Positions 8,629 through 17,769 of a DNA stretch of 64,000 nucleotides are shown here, piece by piece. Each line of letters starts with the position of its first letter. The stretch's first letter is position 1. Source of the DNA: a virus; the IMG/VR virus record IMGVR_UViG_3300044712_002668, positions 124,001 to 188,000 of that record; one strand, 5' to 3'. A program made the position numbers and the translations under genes. Below the pieces are notes generated by a model. That model saw only the letters and a list, made by a program, of their open reading frames with translations. It was not told the origin of the DNA and ran no database searches.

Positions 8629-9618
8629 ATGCCAATTCCAAAGCTTTGTATAGGTCCTATGTCTAAAGAAATTGTAGATTGTATAATAGATTTTACGCAA
8701 TCTACAGGGAATATTATTTGGTTTATACCATCCAGAAGGCAGATAGAATATAATGGTGGGTATGTAAATAATTGGACCACAGAAAAGTTCTTTAAATATG
8801 TTCGTTACAAATCAAGTGTTAACATATTGATTCGAGATCATGGGGGTCCTGGACAGGGATTGTCAATGGATGATGGTGTAAAATCTATATTATGTGATGC
8901 ACATTTTATGGATGGTATTCATATTGATCCTTGGAAGCAATATAAAAACTTGGATGAGGCCGCAAGTATTACAGCTGATTTAATGACACTTTGTTATGAT
9001 GTCAATGATAAGTTATTTTTTGAAATAGGAACTGAACAAGCTATTAGATCTTTGTCTGTAGATGAAATGGAATCCTTTATCTTAAAGGTAAAAGATAAAG
9101 TTAAACCCGTATTATTTGATAGAATTTTATATTTTGTAATTCAATCTGGAACAGGTTTAAAAGAAAATCATAATGTTGGTACTTATGATAAACAAAAGCT
9201 TTCAGATATGATAGCTTTATGTAGAAAGTTTGGCTTTAAATCTAAAGAGCATAATGGTGATTATATCTCAAACAAAGATATCAAAGATAGATTTGATGGT
9301 GGGTTGGATACTCTAAACATTGCCCCAGAGTTTGGTTATATTCAGACAAGGTTTGTACTGAATGAGATTAGTTCAAATGACGAGCTGTACAACAAAATGT
9401 TCAAGATATGTTTTGATTCTAATAAGTGGCGTAAATGGGTTGATGATGATTTCAAACCTTACGATAGAAAAGATGAACTTATCCTAATATGTGGACATTA
9501 TGTTTTTTCACATCCTGAAATTAAAAGTATAACAGATAATATAGTTTGTTTTGAAGAAAGAGTCAAGTTGGTTATAAAACAAAAATTGCAAGATTATTTT
9601 GAGGTGTTAAGTGCTTAA
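8629..9618 (+). CDS. Aldolase-like TIM-barrel protein (GatZ/KbaZ-like)
   Basis: 329 aa. IRDHGGPGQG, GIHIDPWK, FFEIGTEQ, FVIQSGTGL and the KEHNGDY segment occur in the order and spacing of class II D-tagatose-bisphosphate aldolase non-catalytic subunits (GatZ/KbaZ: GDHLGP, HLD, IGTE, VQPG). This suggests a TIM-barrel sugar-phosphate enzyme. In this cassette it could form or cleave a ketose phosphate, or a carbon-phosphorus or alcohol intermediate for the fused kinase-nucleotidyltransferase just upstream (21-bp gap). Fold moderately supported, reaction not. Confidence 0.6.
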   Translation: MPIPKLCIGPMSKEIVDCIIDFTQSTGNIIWFIPSRRQIEYNGGYVNNWTTEKFFKYVRYKSSVNILIRDHGGPGQGLSMDDGVKSILCDAHFMDGIHIDPWKQYKNLDEAASITADLMTLCYDVNDKLFFEIGTEQAIRSLSVDEMESFILKVKDKVKPVLFDRILYFVIQSGTGLKENHNVGTYDKQKLSDMIALCRKFGFKSKEHNGDYISNKDIKDRFDGGLDTLNIAPEFGYIQTRFVLNEISSNDELYNKMFKICFDSNKWRKWVDDDFKPYDRKDELILICGHYVFSHPEIKSITDNIVCFEERVKLVIKQKLQDYFEVLSA

Positions 9619-10336
9619 TATAGTAATACCAATGGCGGGGCGAGGTAGCCGCTTTGAAAAAGCCGGTTATACATTTCCAAAACCTTTAATAGATGTAAAT
9701 AACAAACCAATGATCCAGGTTGTTGTTGAAAATCTTAATCTAGAAGCTAGATACATCTTTTTAGTTCTAAAAGATCATTATGAAAAATATTCTTTAAAAT
9801 ATCTTTTACCTCTAATTTGTGGAAAAAATAAATGCGAAATAGTTATTGTGGACAGTGTAACTGAAGGGGCGGCTTGTACCGTTTTGTTAGCACAACATTT
9901 AATAAACAATGATGATGAGTTGTTATTAGCAAACTCAGATCAATGGGTAAATTGGGATGGTCAACATTTCTTGAAGATGATGAAGGATAGTAAAGCTGAT
10001 GGTGGTATACTTACTTTTATTTCAACTCACCCAAAATGGAGTTTTGTTAAAATTGATGAGGAGAATGGTTTCATAACAGAGGTGGCTGAAAAGAAACCAA
10101 TTAGTAATATAGCTACAATTGGGATATATTATTTCAAGACCGGAAATAGTTTTGTATCATGTGCTGAAGAAATGATTAGAAAAAATATTAGAACAAACAA
10201 TGAATTTTATGTTTGTCCAGTATATAATGAGCTAATTGAAAAAGGAGGAGTGGTGCGTAACTATCCCATCGCAGAAATGTGTGGTCTTGGTACTCCAGAA
10301 GATTTAGATAAATTCTTAAAAACACATAAGGAGTAA
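9611..10336 (+). CDS. Sugar nucleotidyltransferase (RmlA/GlmU-like)
   Basis: Starts MLNIVIPMAGRGSRFEKAGY, the pyrophosphorylase signature loop GxGxRF, followed by FPKPLIDVNNKPMIQ. An acidic NSDQWVNWD gives the metal site. At 241 aa it is a single catalytic domain without the left-handed beta-helix. It activates a sugar-1-phosphate to a nucleotide sugar. It could be the GTP:mannose-1-phosphate enzyme that the downstream GMD needs, but nucleotide and sugar choice cannot be deduced. It overlaps the aldolase-like gene by 8 bp. Confidence 0.82.
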   Translation: MLNIVIPMAGRGSRFEKAGYTFPKPLIDVNNKPMIQVVVENLNLEARYIFLVLKDHYEKYSLKYLLPLICGKNKCEIVIVDSVTEGAACTVLLAQHLINNDDELLLANSDQWVNWDGQHFLKMMKDSKADGGILTFISTHPKWSFVKIDEENGFITEVAEKKPISNIATIGIYYFKTGNSFVSCAEEMIRKNIRTNNEFYVCPVYNELIEKGGVVRNYPIAEMCGLGTPEDLDKFLKTHKE

Positions 10337-10337
10337 T

Positions 10338-11003
10338 ATGTTATCAAGGGTTGCTTGTTTAGGTCAATGGTCATATCCTGGACATCACAATAATCAGCAG
10401 AAAGTTAGGTCTGATTTGTTTATGTCGGTTGTTAATGGTGGGTCAAGAACTCGTTTTACTGAAAGTATGGATGTTATATCTAACAAAGATATAGGGTATA
10501 TGATTAAACAACAGGAAGATTTGCCATGGCTAAGTGCGAAAGAAGAAGAATTTAACGGTTTATATATGGATTCTTTTTCAGAATTAGTGGATCAAAAATT
10601 TTTGCATAAAGATGATGGATGGTCTTTTTGTGCTTGTTTTTCAGATGTAGATAAAGAAAAAATGCAAAAAAAATTTTTATGTCAAGATTTAATTTCTATA
10701 GATGACTTAGAGGCATCGTATAATAACTTATTTTCTTGGTTTATTAGTAAAAACTCTAATGCTCCTATTATTTTTATACATTTTCCAACCGTTTTTGACA
10801 CAAGGGAAAAATATATAAAACAAGGGGCTGCCATTATTTCATCTATAAATAATCTTAAAAATAAATATAACATCTATAATATTATTGTGCCAAAAGATAA
10901 AATTGAACAAAATCAAAAAATTCCTTTTGTATATCATTTTGGAAAAACAACTGTAGATTACATTTCTGAGCGTGTTAAGAGTATTATTAATTTTGGGTGG
11001 TAA
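10338..11003 (+). CDS. Glycan-cassette protein, paralogue of the gene at 2907
   Basis: 221 aa, starting MLSRVACLGQWSYPGHH with an AGGAG ribosome site just upstream. It shares several blocks with the product at 2907-3569, the most conserved being IHFPTVFDTREKYIKQG and DSFSELVDQKF, and ends with a KIEQ...YHFGKTTVDYI block matching QIEQ...YHMSDKTVRNL. The C-terminal His after a Tyr is conserved in both and could be catalytic if the SGNH-like fold is right. Function unknown; the two copies presumably modify different positions of the glycan. Confidence 0.75.
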   Translation: MLSRVACLGQWSYPGHHNNQQKVRSDLFMSVVNGGSRTRFTESMDVISNKDIGYMIKQQEDLPWLSAKEEEFNGLYMDSFSELVDQKFLHKDDGWSFCACFSDVDKEKMQKKFLCQDLISIDDLEASYNNLFSWFISKNSNAPIIFIHFPTVFDTREKYIKQGAAIISSINNLKNKYNIYNIIVPKDKIEQNQKIPFVYHFGKTTVDYISERVKSIINFGW

Positions 11004-11480
11004 ATGTTTTATATAGCACACCGAGGTAATGTTCAAGGTCCAAATAAATCATTTGAAAATGATCCGGAATATATTCTTGAGGCTATTGATCTTGGATTTA
11101 CTGTAGAGATTGATGTTTGGTTTCTTGATAATCATTTTTATCTTGGACATGATAAACCGCAATATTTGATTTCTTCTAATTTTTTAATTGATAATAAATA
11201 TACTTTATGGTGTCATGCTAAAAATGCTTTAGCTTTAAAAGAGCTTTTGAGTTTAGATACAAATTGTTTTTGGCATAACATAGATGATATGGTTGTAACT
11301 AGTAAGGGTTATATATGGGCGTATCCTGGTAAAGAACTTACAGAATTAAGTATTGCTGTAATGCCTGAAACAGTTGATTGTTTTTCATATCATAAAACTT
11401 GGACTGATATAGATTTTTGTGCTGGTATTTGTTCTGACTTTATAATGGATTTCAAATATGAAAATAGCAAAATTGAATGA
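11004..11480 (+). CDS. Glycerophosphodiester phosphodiesterase-like protein (short)
   Basis: 158 aa. FYIAHRGNVQGPNKSFEND carries the HRG-x-ENT-like start of GDPD/PI-PLC-like TIM barrels, followed by DLGFTVEIDVWFLDNHFYLGHD, the EiDv..kDg..vv.HD metal and second-His motif. Full GDPDs are about 240 aa, so the C-terminal strands are missing or replaced; such short forms exist in capsule loci. It may cleave a glycerol- or polyol-phosphate diester in the glycan. It directly abuts the preceding stop and overlaps the next gene by 23 bp. Confidence 0.68.
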   Translation: MFYIAHRGNVQGPNKSFENDPEYILEAIDLGFTVEIDVWFLDNHFYLGHDKPQYLISSNFLIDNKYTLWCHAKNALALKELLSLDTNCFWHNIDDMVVTSKGYIWAYPGKELTELSIAVMPETVDCFSYHKTWTDIDFCAGICSDFIMDFKYENSKIE

Positions 11481-11781
11481 GATGTTCAAGGGTTGGTTTA
11501 TCGGAGATTTTTTTCCAACACTGGTGTCAACACAAGATGTTGAAGTTGCTGTAAAAAATTATTACAAGGATGATTATGAACCAAGTCATCACCATAAAAT
11601 TGCTAAAGAAATTACAGTAATAGTTGAGGGTCAAGTTAGAATGAATGACTCCATATATAATTCTGGTGATATAATTGTAATTGAGCCAAATGAATCAACA
11701 GATTTCAAAGTACTAAGTGATAAGTGTACCACATGTGTTGTAAAGATTCCTGGGGCTACTAACGATAAATATTTGGACTAA
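11458..11781 (+). CDS. Cupin-domain protein
   Basis: A 107-aa single cupin. The metal motif is [20 protein letters not shown], with three His and the downstream Glu, and the second half is [17 protein letters not shown]. In this second motif the usual His is replaced (NESTDF), so metal binding may rest on the first motif alone. It sits between the GDPD-like gene and gmd and overlaps the former by 23 bp. Likely a sugar isomerase/epimerase-like or small-molecule-binding protein of the glycan route; no substrate can be named. Confidence 0.68.
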   Translation: MKIAKLNEMFKGWFIGDFFPTLVSTQDVEVAVKNYYKDDYEPSHHHKIAKEITVIVEGQVRMNDSIYNSGDIIVIEPNESTDFKVLSDKCTTCVVKIPGATNDKYLD

Positions 11782-11782
11782 A

Positions 11783-12784
11783 ATGAAGAAAGCTTGTATT
11801 ACTGGGATAACAGGACAAACCGGCAGTTATTTAGCAGAGATTTTATTAGAAAAAGGATACGAAGTTCACGGTCTTATGCGGAGAAGCTCTTCATTTAGTA
11901 CCGGTAGAATAGAACCAGTATATAAAGATCTTCACCTTACCTACGGCGATCTTTCAGATTATTCCTCTATTGCCAATTGGATCCAAAAGGTTCAGCCTGA
12001 TGAGTTTTACAACCTTGGTGCAATGAGTCATGTTCGTGTTTCATTTGATATTCCAGAATACACAATGGATATAGGGGCAACAGGTGTTGTTAGATGTCTT
12101 GAAGCAATTCGTCATTATAGTCCTCAAACTAAATTCCTTCAAGCTAGTACTTCTGAAATGTTTGGTGGTTTCAACCCACCTCAAAATGAAAATAGTCCAT
12201 TCTATCCACGCTCCCCTTATGGAGCTGCTAAGATTGCAGCGTATTGGTCTACTGTTAACTATAGAGAATCATATAATATATTTGGGGTAAACTCTATATC
12301 ATTTAACCATGAGAGTAAACGTAGGGGGGAAACCTTTGTAACAAGAAAGATTACACGTGCTGCTACAAGGATAAAACTTGGTTTACAGGAAAAACTTGTA
12401 CTTGGTAACTTATCAGCTAAGCGGGATTGGAATCATGCAAAAGATGTAGCCAATGCAATGCTCCTTATGATGAACGCGCCACAACCAGACAATTGGGTTG
12501 TAGCTTCTGGACAGATGCATTCAGTGCAAGAGTTTGCGGAGTTGGTATTCAAGAAGCTTGATTTGGATTGGGCTAAGTTTGTAGAAATAGATCAGAAGTA
12601 TTTTAGACCTACAGAGGTTGATGAGTTGTGTGGGGACGCAACTAAAATAAAAACACAGCTTGGATGGGTGCCAGAATATACTTTTGAACAACTTGTTGAT
12701 GAAATGATTGCAGAGGACCTTAAATTAGCTGAACAAGAAGTTATATTAAAGGTTCATGAGAACTCTTCTAGTCACCGGCAGTAA
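11783..12784 (+). CDS. gmd: GDP-mannose 4,6-dehydratase
   Basis: Extended SDR with N-terminal [13 protein letters not shown] (NADP-binding GxxGxxG), [16 protein letters not shown] (GMD-specific), ASTSEMFGG with the catalytic Thr/Glu, and [15 protein letters not shown] with the YxxxK pair. It converts GDP-D-mannose to GDP-4-keto-6-deoxy-D-mannose. At 333 aa it is at the short end for the family (about 340-370). It overlaps the GDP-fucose synthase gene by 29 bp, the classical gmd-fcl arrangement, and supplies the fucosyltransferase at 1199. Confidence 0.93.
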   Translation: MKKACITGITGQTGSYLAEILLEKGYEVHGLMRRSSSFSTGRIEPVYKDLHLTYGDLSDYSSIANWIQKVQPDEFYNLGAMSHVRVSFDIPEYTMDIGATGVVRCLEAIRHYSPQTKFLQASTSEMFGGFNPPQNENSPFYPRSPYGAAKIAAYWSTVNYRESYNIFGVNSISFNHESKRRGETFVTRKITRAATRIKLGLQEKLVLGNLSAKRDWNHAKDVANAMLLMMNAPQPDNWVVASGQMHSVQEFAELVFKKLDLDWAKFVEIDQKYFRPTEVDELCGDATKIKTQLGWVPEYTFEQLVDEMIAEDLKLAEQEVILKVHENSSSHRQ

Positions 12785-13721
12785 TTCGTTTCTTGGGCAT
12801 CATTTGATGCCGTTATTAAAAAATCAAAATCAATTTGTGGTGCTTGCCCCTACAAGACAAGAACTTGACTTGCTAGATGAGCAAGATGTTCTTGGTTATT
12901 TTGATATGTGGGGTCCAAATGTTGTTTTGCATATGGCTGCAGTTTGTGGCGGAATAGGGGCAAACAAAGATAGCCCAGCGGTATTCTTGGAATCTAATCT
13001 TAGAATGGCCACTAACCTCTTTCAAGCAATATCTAAATTTCAAATGGTAGATTGTTTTTATGGGCTTGGTTCGGTTTGTGCTTACCCTAAGTTCACACCC
13101 GTTCCTTTCAAAGAAACAGATATTTGGAATGGAATGCCAGAGGAAACCAATTTTCCCTATGGGCATGCCAAAAGAACCTTGATGTTATTACAGCAAACTT
13201 ATAGGGAACAGTATAACTTGAAAGGGGCACATCTAATCCCTGTCAATATGTATGGAGAATATGATCATTTCTCATTGAGAAATAGTCATGTCATTCCAGC
13301 CTTAATAAGAAAAATTGTAAATGCCAAAGATACTAAACTTTCCTCAGTAGAGGTTTGGGGAGATGGTACCCCTACCAGGGAGTTTTTATATGCTGGGGAC
13401 TGTGCCAAAATTATAGCTCAGGCTGTTTTAAGTAAATTTGATTATAGTGAGCCTATAAATATCGGAACCGGAGTTGATATATCTATATATGACCTAGCTC
13501 ATAAAATCAAGTCTATCATAGGGTATGATGGTGAAATTGTTTTCACTAATGACAAAGATTTGAATGGGCAACCACGAAGGAGATTGGATGTATCAAGAGC
13601 AAAAAGTTTTGGGTTCGTTGCTGAGACTGACCTTGATACAGGATTGCGTCATACCGTGGAATGGTATCAAAAAAACAAATTATCCGGAGCATTGGCTTCC
13701 GAACTTAAGGATGACAAATGA
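12756..13721 (+). CDS. fcl: GDP-L-fucose synthase
   Basis: Extended SDR of 321 aa, the normal GDP-fucose synthase length. It shows [18 protein letters not shown] for cofactor binding, [17 protein letters not shown] (family-specific), [11 protein letters not shown] with the catalytic Ser and Cys, and [11 protein letters not shown] with the Yxxx[19 protein letters not shown] is the conserved substrate motif. It epimerises at C3 and C5 and reduces GDP-4-keto-6-deoxymannose to GDP-L-fucose with NADPH. Directly coupled to gmd by overlap. Together they make the donor for the GT11 enzyme. Confidence 0.93.
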   Translation: MRTLLVTGSNSFLGHHLMPLLKNQNQFVVLAPTRQELDLLDEQDVLGYFDMWGPNVVLHMAAVCGGIGANKDSPAVFLESNLRMATNLFQAISKFQMVDCFYGLGSVCAYPKFTPVPFKETDIWNGMPEETNFPYGHAKRTLMLLQQTYREQYNLKGAHLIPVNMYGEYDHFSLRNSHVIPALIRKIVNAKDTKLSSVEVWGDGTPTREFLYAGDCAKIIAQAVLSKFDYSEPINIGTGVDISIYDLAHKIKSIIGYDGEIVFTNDKDLNGQPRRRLDVSRAKSFGFVAETDLDTGLRHTVEWYQKNKLSGALASELKDDK

Positions 13722-14752
13722 CATTGAAAGAAGAACTGAACAATGTAATGAAAGATCAGAGGTTATTATCTGTTGATGAATATTTAATCTTACGTGTAAC
13801 AAAAGAAACTGAAGATGATAAGCCAATAGAACCAAAGAAACCTAACCAAAAATATGAAGAGGCTCTTCAAAGATCAAAAATTACATTTGATGACATAAAA
13901 GAAACAAAAGATAAGTGTGAGGGTATTTTATCAACAGCTAGAAAAGCTGTCCCAGGTAAAACAGTTTTATCTCCAAAAAAAGAAGATAAACAACCAAAAA
14001 TTAAAGGGTGGCGTAGAACCAAACAGTTACTTGCCAAGAGGGCTTTAACTAAAAGTTTGGATAATGCTTTTATCCAGGGTGTGGACTGGGCAAAGAATGA
14101 AAAATCAGAAATCGAACCTTCTGAGGTAGATAAGGTAGATGTTAAGGATCTGGAAAATAATGTACCAGTAGAAGAAACTAAACCTCAAACTGAAGAGGCT
14201 CCTGTTGTAGAAGAGGTAAAACCTCATACGGTAGAAGAGAAAAAGGAAGAGTCTTTTCCAGACTTTGAAATACCTAGTATAGATCAATTACGAGAAGCAG
14301 CTCTTAAAAAGGCCGCACAGGTTCTATCAGATTTTCAAAAAGAACCTGAAGTAGGTTCTAAAAAAGAACCACCAAAAGTACCTGATTTTGATTTCAAGAA
14401 ACCAAAGAAACCAAGTGGAATAATTGGTGAGTTCAATAAATGGTATGATAACTTTAAAGTAAATGATTTTACTTTTCTTGAAGCATTGGAATATTATCAT
14501 AAAGTGTATGGGCCAACAGGTTGGACAGTTCAGAAAGCAAGAATACCACATTTAAACAATGATAATGTTGTTGTAACTCAAACAGAAATCGAGACAGCTT
14601 ATTTCTTTCACAGACTTGATATGAAAACCAATATTCCACTAAGAGTTTATAATGATGTTAAAACTTGGTGGAAGAAAAAGCGTAATCTGAAAAAAGAAGA
14701 ATCAAAATATTCCATATTAAATTCTTTCAATAATATATTCTATAGGAGATAA
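13718..14752 (+). CDS. Unknown charged protein with low-complexity middle
   Basis: 344 aa. Residues about 1-130 are Lys/Glu-rich. Residues about 135-235 are a Pro/Glu/Lys/Val linker with repeats such as VEETKPQTEE and VEEVKPHTVEE. The C-terminal third (GIIGEFNKWYDNFKVNDFTF onward) looks folded and ends with a basic tail. No signal peptide or membrane segment is visible. It begins with a 4-bp overlap on fcl, but the composition change suggests a new functional block with the two small genes after it. Function not recognised. Confidence 0.75.
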   Translation: MTLKEELNNVMKDQRLLSVDEYLILRVTKETEDDKPIEPKKPNQKYEEALQRSKITFDDIKETKDKCEGILSTARKAVPGKTVLSPKKEDKQPKIKGWRRTKQLLAKRALTKSLDNAFIQGVDWAKNEKSEIEPSEVDKVDVKDLENNVPVEETKPQTEEAPVVEEVKPHTVEEKKEESFPDFEIPSIDQLREAALKKAAQVLSDFQKEPEVGSKKEPPKVPDFDFKKPKKPSGIIGEFNKWYDNFKVNDFTFLEALEYYHKVYGPTGWTVQKARIPHLNNDNVVVTQTEIETAYFFHRLDMKTNIPLRVYNDVKTWWKKKRNLKKEESKYSILNSFNNIFYRR

Positions 14753-14753
14753 T

Positions 14754-15149
14754 ATGAGAAAGAAAAATAAAAAAAGTGTAGAATTTTTTGATTTTAAGTT
14801 TGAAGATTTAACTCTTGAAGATTCAGAAGAGAATAAAAGAAAAGAATTTAAAGAGTGGAAGGATTTAGAAAAGCTTGCTGAGAAAAAACCTCTAAAAATT
14901 AAGGAGGTAGTTTCGTTATCTGAGCCACATATACCTGATGCTGATCTTGATAAGGTTAGAGAGCATATGAAAAAAGTCAAAAAGGCAATGTGGAATGCAG
15001 TTGATGCAATAAATAAATTTCGTATGCTTTCTGGAATGAATCTGGAGGATTTGAGTCTACCAGATTCCATTCTTCAACAGAAAATGTTTCGTTTGATCAA
15101 AGCAAGAGATGCTTTACATGGACTTGGTAAAGGTGTTTTCCGTAGATAG
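14754..15149 (+). CDS. Small charged unknown protein
   Basis: 131 aa, preceded by TAGGAGATA, a good ribosome site. The N-terminal half is very rich in Lys and Glu, and the rest is predicted mostly helical (DKVREHMKKVKKAMWNAVDA). No family is recognised. It sits between two other unknown genes with similar AGGAGATA leaders and probably belongs to the same transcript. Confidence 0.75.
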   Translation: MRKKNKKSVEFFDFKFEDLTLEDSEENKRKEFKEWKDLEKLAEKKPLKIKEVVSLSEPHIPDADLDKVREHMKKVKKAMWNAVDAINKFRMLSGMNLEDLSLPDSILQQKMFRLIKARDALHGLGKGVFRR

Positions 15150-15159
15150 GAGATAGTAA

Positions 15160-15408
15160 ATGATAAATGATGGGTATGGAAAAGTAGTTTCTAAACAATC
15201 CAGTCAGGACTGGTATGACAATTGGCCGTATAGTCAAGAAGATGCTGCAGAACTTGCTACAGTTAATTTGGAGCAAGAATATATTTCAGCTCAAAAATCT
15301 CTTTTGAAAGCTAAAAAACTATTGGCTGTAAAAGAAAAGGAACTGGCTAAAGCAGAAGAAGCTTTACGTTCTCATTATAAATCTATTGGATTAAATGTAG
15401 ATGTATGA
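15160..15408 (+). CDS. Small coiled-coil unknown protein
   Basis: 82 aa with a TAGGAGATAG leader. Residues about 30-72 (EQEYISAQKSLLKAKKLLAV onward) form a clear heptad-rich helix with alternating Leu/Ala and Lys/Glu, a likely coiled coil. The N-terminus has DWYDNWPYSQEDAAELA. It overlaps the epimerase gene by 4 bp. No function recognised. Confidence 0.72.
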   Translation: MINDGYGKVVSKQSSQDWYDNWPYSQEDAAELATVNLEQEYISAQKSLLKAKKLLAVKEKELAKAEEALRSHYKSIGLNVDV

Positions 15409-16361
15409 AAAAGAAACTTTTAATTACAGGTTCAGGCGGTTTCGTTCTAGGTAATCTTATCAGACATTTTTTCTTTAACAGAAAGCAATATACAATTTCA
15501 AGTATTGATAAGGTTAGAGAAGAACACATTATACATAATATTTATGTAAATCTAGGACATGCTTTTCATATAGCTGATGTTTGTGATTTGCATATTTTAA
15601 ATGTTATTCTTCAAAAGGAACAACCAGATATAGTTATTCATGGAGCGGCTGAAACAGGTGTTGATAACTCTCAAAACTGTGTTCAGCCGTTCATTCATAA
15701 TAACATTCTTGGAACACAAAATGTTATAGATGTCTGTGTAAAGAATAACGCAAAACTAATTTATATTTCTACTGATCAGGTATACGGTTCTCATCTTTCT
15801 GAAAAAGAACCACTCTTTACAGAAGAGTCTGGACTCAATCCACAAAACCCATATTCAATAACAAAGTATTCTTCTGAATTATTAATAAAATCTGCCGCTA
15901 AACTAAAGGGTTTGAAATATAATATACTACGTCTTAGTAGTAATTATGGACCCTGGCAAACAGGAAACAAGTTCATACCCAAAATCATAAAATCTGTTTT
16001 AGATAACAAGAAGATAGAGATTTATGGTAAAGGATCTCAGGTTAGGGATTGGACCCATGTAACTGATACTTGTGAGGCAATCTGTAAAGTTATAGATAAC
16101 TGGAAAGATAATGAGATTTACAATGTAAGTGCAAATCAGGAATTTACTAATCTTGAAGTATTCCAGATAGTGTGTAATGCATTGGAAAAAGGCCATGATC
16201 TGATTTCGTTTGTCGAGGATAGGCCATACCATGAATACCGCTATGGTATTAGTGCGGAAAAACTAAACAAATTAGGCTGGAAAAAAGAAATAAAGTTCAA
16301 AGATGGTATTCAGCAAACAGCACAGTGGTATCTAAATAATGCATTCGTTTTGAGGTTATAA
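15405..16361 (+). CDS. NAD-dependent sugar epimerase/dehydratase (extended SDR)
   Basis: 318 aa with LLITGSGGFVLGNLI (cofactor loop), VIHGAAETGVDNS, YISTDQVYGSH (catalytic Thr/Ser and Asp, as in dTDP-glucose 4,6-dehydratases) and NPYSITKYSSELLI (YxxxK). DWTHVTDTCEAI is the conserved RDW.hV.D motif. It probably acts on a nucleotide sugar such as dTDP- or UDP-hexose. It is separated from the main glycan cassette by three unknown genes and is immediately followed (2 bp) by the FtsZ/tubulin-like gene. Confidence 0.83.
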   Translation: MKKKLLITGSGGFVLGNLIRHFFFNRKQYTISSIDKVREEHIIHNIYVNLGHAFHIADVCDLHILNVILQKEQPDIVIHGAAETGVDNSQNCVQPFIHNNILGTQNVIDVCVKNNAKLIYISTDQVYGSHLSEKEPLFTEESGLNPQNPYSITKYSSELLIKSAAKLKGLKYNILRLSSNYGPWQTGNKFIPKIIKSVLDNKKIEIYGKGSQVRDWTHVTDTCEAICKVIDNWKDNEIYNVSANQEFTNLEVFQIVCNALEKGHDLISFVEDRPYHEYRYGISAEKLNKLGWKKEIKFKDGIQQTAQWYLNNAFVLRL

Positions 16362-16363
16362 TT

Positions 16364-17704
16364 ATGTCAACAAAAACATCCGTTGAAACAGTACAACAAG
16401 AGGAAATAGTGAACGATTTAGAAAACAAGATCGATAATGATAAGATGGCTGAGCTGAAGGCCAGAATGGCTGCAAAGAAAGAAGAGGAAAAAACTATGCC
16501 TCCTAGAATTGTAGAAGAAAAAAGAAAAAGTATCCGTTTTGGTGTTGTAGGATCAGGGCAAGCAGGATCCCGTATTGCAGAAGCTTTTTACAAGCTTGGC
16601 TACCCTGCCATTGCTATTAACACAGCACAACAGGATCTGGAACATATCGAGATCCCTGAAAATAATAAGTTGTTTCTGAAGTATGGTTTAGGTGGAGCGG
16701 CAAAAGATCTGACCATTGGTCATGCTGCTGCTGAAACATATTCAGATGAAATTAATCAACTGATGAATCGTAAGGTGGGTAATGAAGAGTCTATTCTTTT
16801 CTGTACCTCCCTTGGTGGCGGTTCAGGTGCAGGTTCTTCTGAGGTTATTCTCAATCTTATCCTGCAAATGCAGGTGCCAATCATTGTAATCACTGTACTC
16901 CCACAAAACAGTGATGATGTTCAAGTCAAGTCAAATGCTTTGCAAACCTTAAGCAAGTTTACAAAGATGGCTCAAAATGAGCAGATTCAAAATCTTATCG
17001 TTGTTGATAATGCCAAGATTGAGCACATCTATAGCGATGTAAGCCCATTTAATTTCTTCAAGGTTTCAAACCAGGCAATTGTTAATCCAATTCATCAGTT
17101 CAATGTTCTTAGTGCAGAGGTTTCTGCAGTAAAGCCGTTAGACTCAAATGAGTTCGGTAAGATGTTTACCGATGGTAAGGGTTTGACAGTTTATGGTACT
17201 ATGAAGGTTGAAAACTATGAAGATGAAACTGCTATTGCCAGCTCTTTGATTGATAATCTCAGTGGGAGTTTATTGGCAGATGGTTTCAAGTTATCACAGG
17301 CCAAATATGTTGGCTTTATGCTGGCTGCTCCAAAGCGTGTTTGGGATAAGATTCCCAATGTCAGTTTGACGTATGCTAAGAGTGTTATCTCTGAAGCTTG
17401 TGACAATCCTTCTGGTATTTTCCATGGATTGTATGAGATTGAGTCAGAGGAAGAGTGCATTACCGTATACAGTATGTTCTCTGGTCTTGGACTCCCAACT
17501 GATCGTATTGAACAGTTGAAAACTGAAACGAAAGAAAAACTTGCTGCGGCTGCCAAGAAGGATGCCGAACGTAATCTTACATTGAAGTTGGATGTAGGTG
17601 AAACAAACGTTTCAGCGGTTGATGCTATCAAACAGAAAATTGCGGCAAAGAAGAGTAGCTTCGGAAAGCTACATGAGAAAGCCGTCATTGATCGTAGAAA
17701 ATAA
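16364..17704 (+). CDS. FtsZ/tubulin-like GTPase
   Basis: After a charged N-terminal extension of about 60 residues, FGVVGSGQAGSRIAEAF matches the FtsZ first glycine loop, AINTAQQDLEHI matches FtsZ AINTDxQAL, and TSLGGGSGAGSS (about residues 150-161) is a variant of the tubulin signature GGGTGTG. The C-terminal domain is present, followed by a basic tail. Related phage proteins (PhuZ, TubZ-like) form filaments that position or transport phage DNA and virions. Whether this one polymerises depends on the T7 catalytic Asp, which I cannot place with certainty. Base composition is slightly richer in GC than neighbours, consistent with high expression. Confidence 0.85.
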   Translation: MSTKTSVETVQQEEIVNDLENKIDNDKMAELKARMAAKKEEEKTMPPRIVEEKRKSIRFGVVGSGQAGSRIAEAFYKLGYPAIAINTAQQDLEHIEIPENNKLFLKYGLGGAAKDLTIGHAAAETYSDEINQLMNRKVGNEESILFCTSLGGGSGAGSSEVILNLILQMQVPIIVITVLPQNSDDVQVKSNALQTLSKFTKMAQNEQIQNLIVVDNAKIEHIYSDVSPFNFFKVSNQAIVNPIHQFNVLSAEVSAVKPLDSNEFGKMFTDGKGLTVYGTMKVENYEDETAIASSLIDNLSGSLLADGFKLSQAKYVGFMLAAPKRVWDKIPNVSLTYAKSVISEACDNPSGIFHGLYEIESEEECITVYSMFSGLGLPTDRIEQLKTETKEKLAAAAKKDAERNLTLKLDVGETNVSAVDAIKQKIAAKKSSFGKLHEKAVIDRRK

Positions 17705-17726
17705 AATCGAGAGTTAAATTGTTGCT

Positions 17727-17764
17727 ATATCCGTATTTAGGATCTTTATTCTAAATACGGATAT
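17727..17764 (+). promoter_or_regulatory. Long perfect hairpin before the UvsW-like gene
   Basis: A 14-bp perfect stem (ATATCCGTATTTAG and CTAAATACGGATAT) closes a 10-nt loop. There is no U-tract after it, and the ATG of the next gene follows 6 bp later with no separate ribosome site. It could be a processing or stability element at the end of the FtsZ-like mRNA, or could control translation of the helicase gene. The pairing is seen directly; the role is inferred. Confidence 0.6.
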
Positions 17765-17769
17765 GCTAT

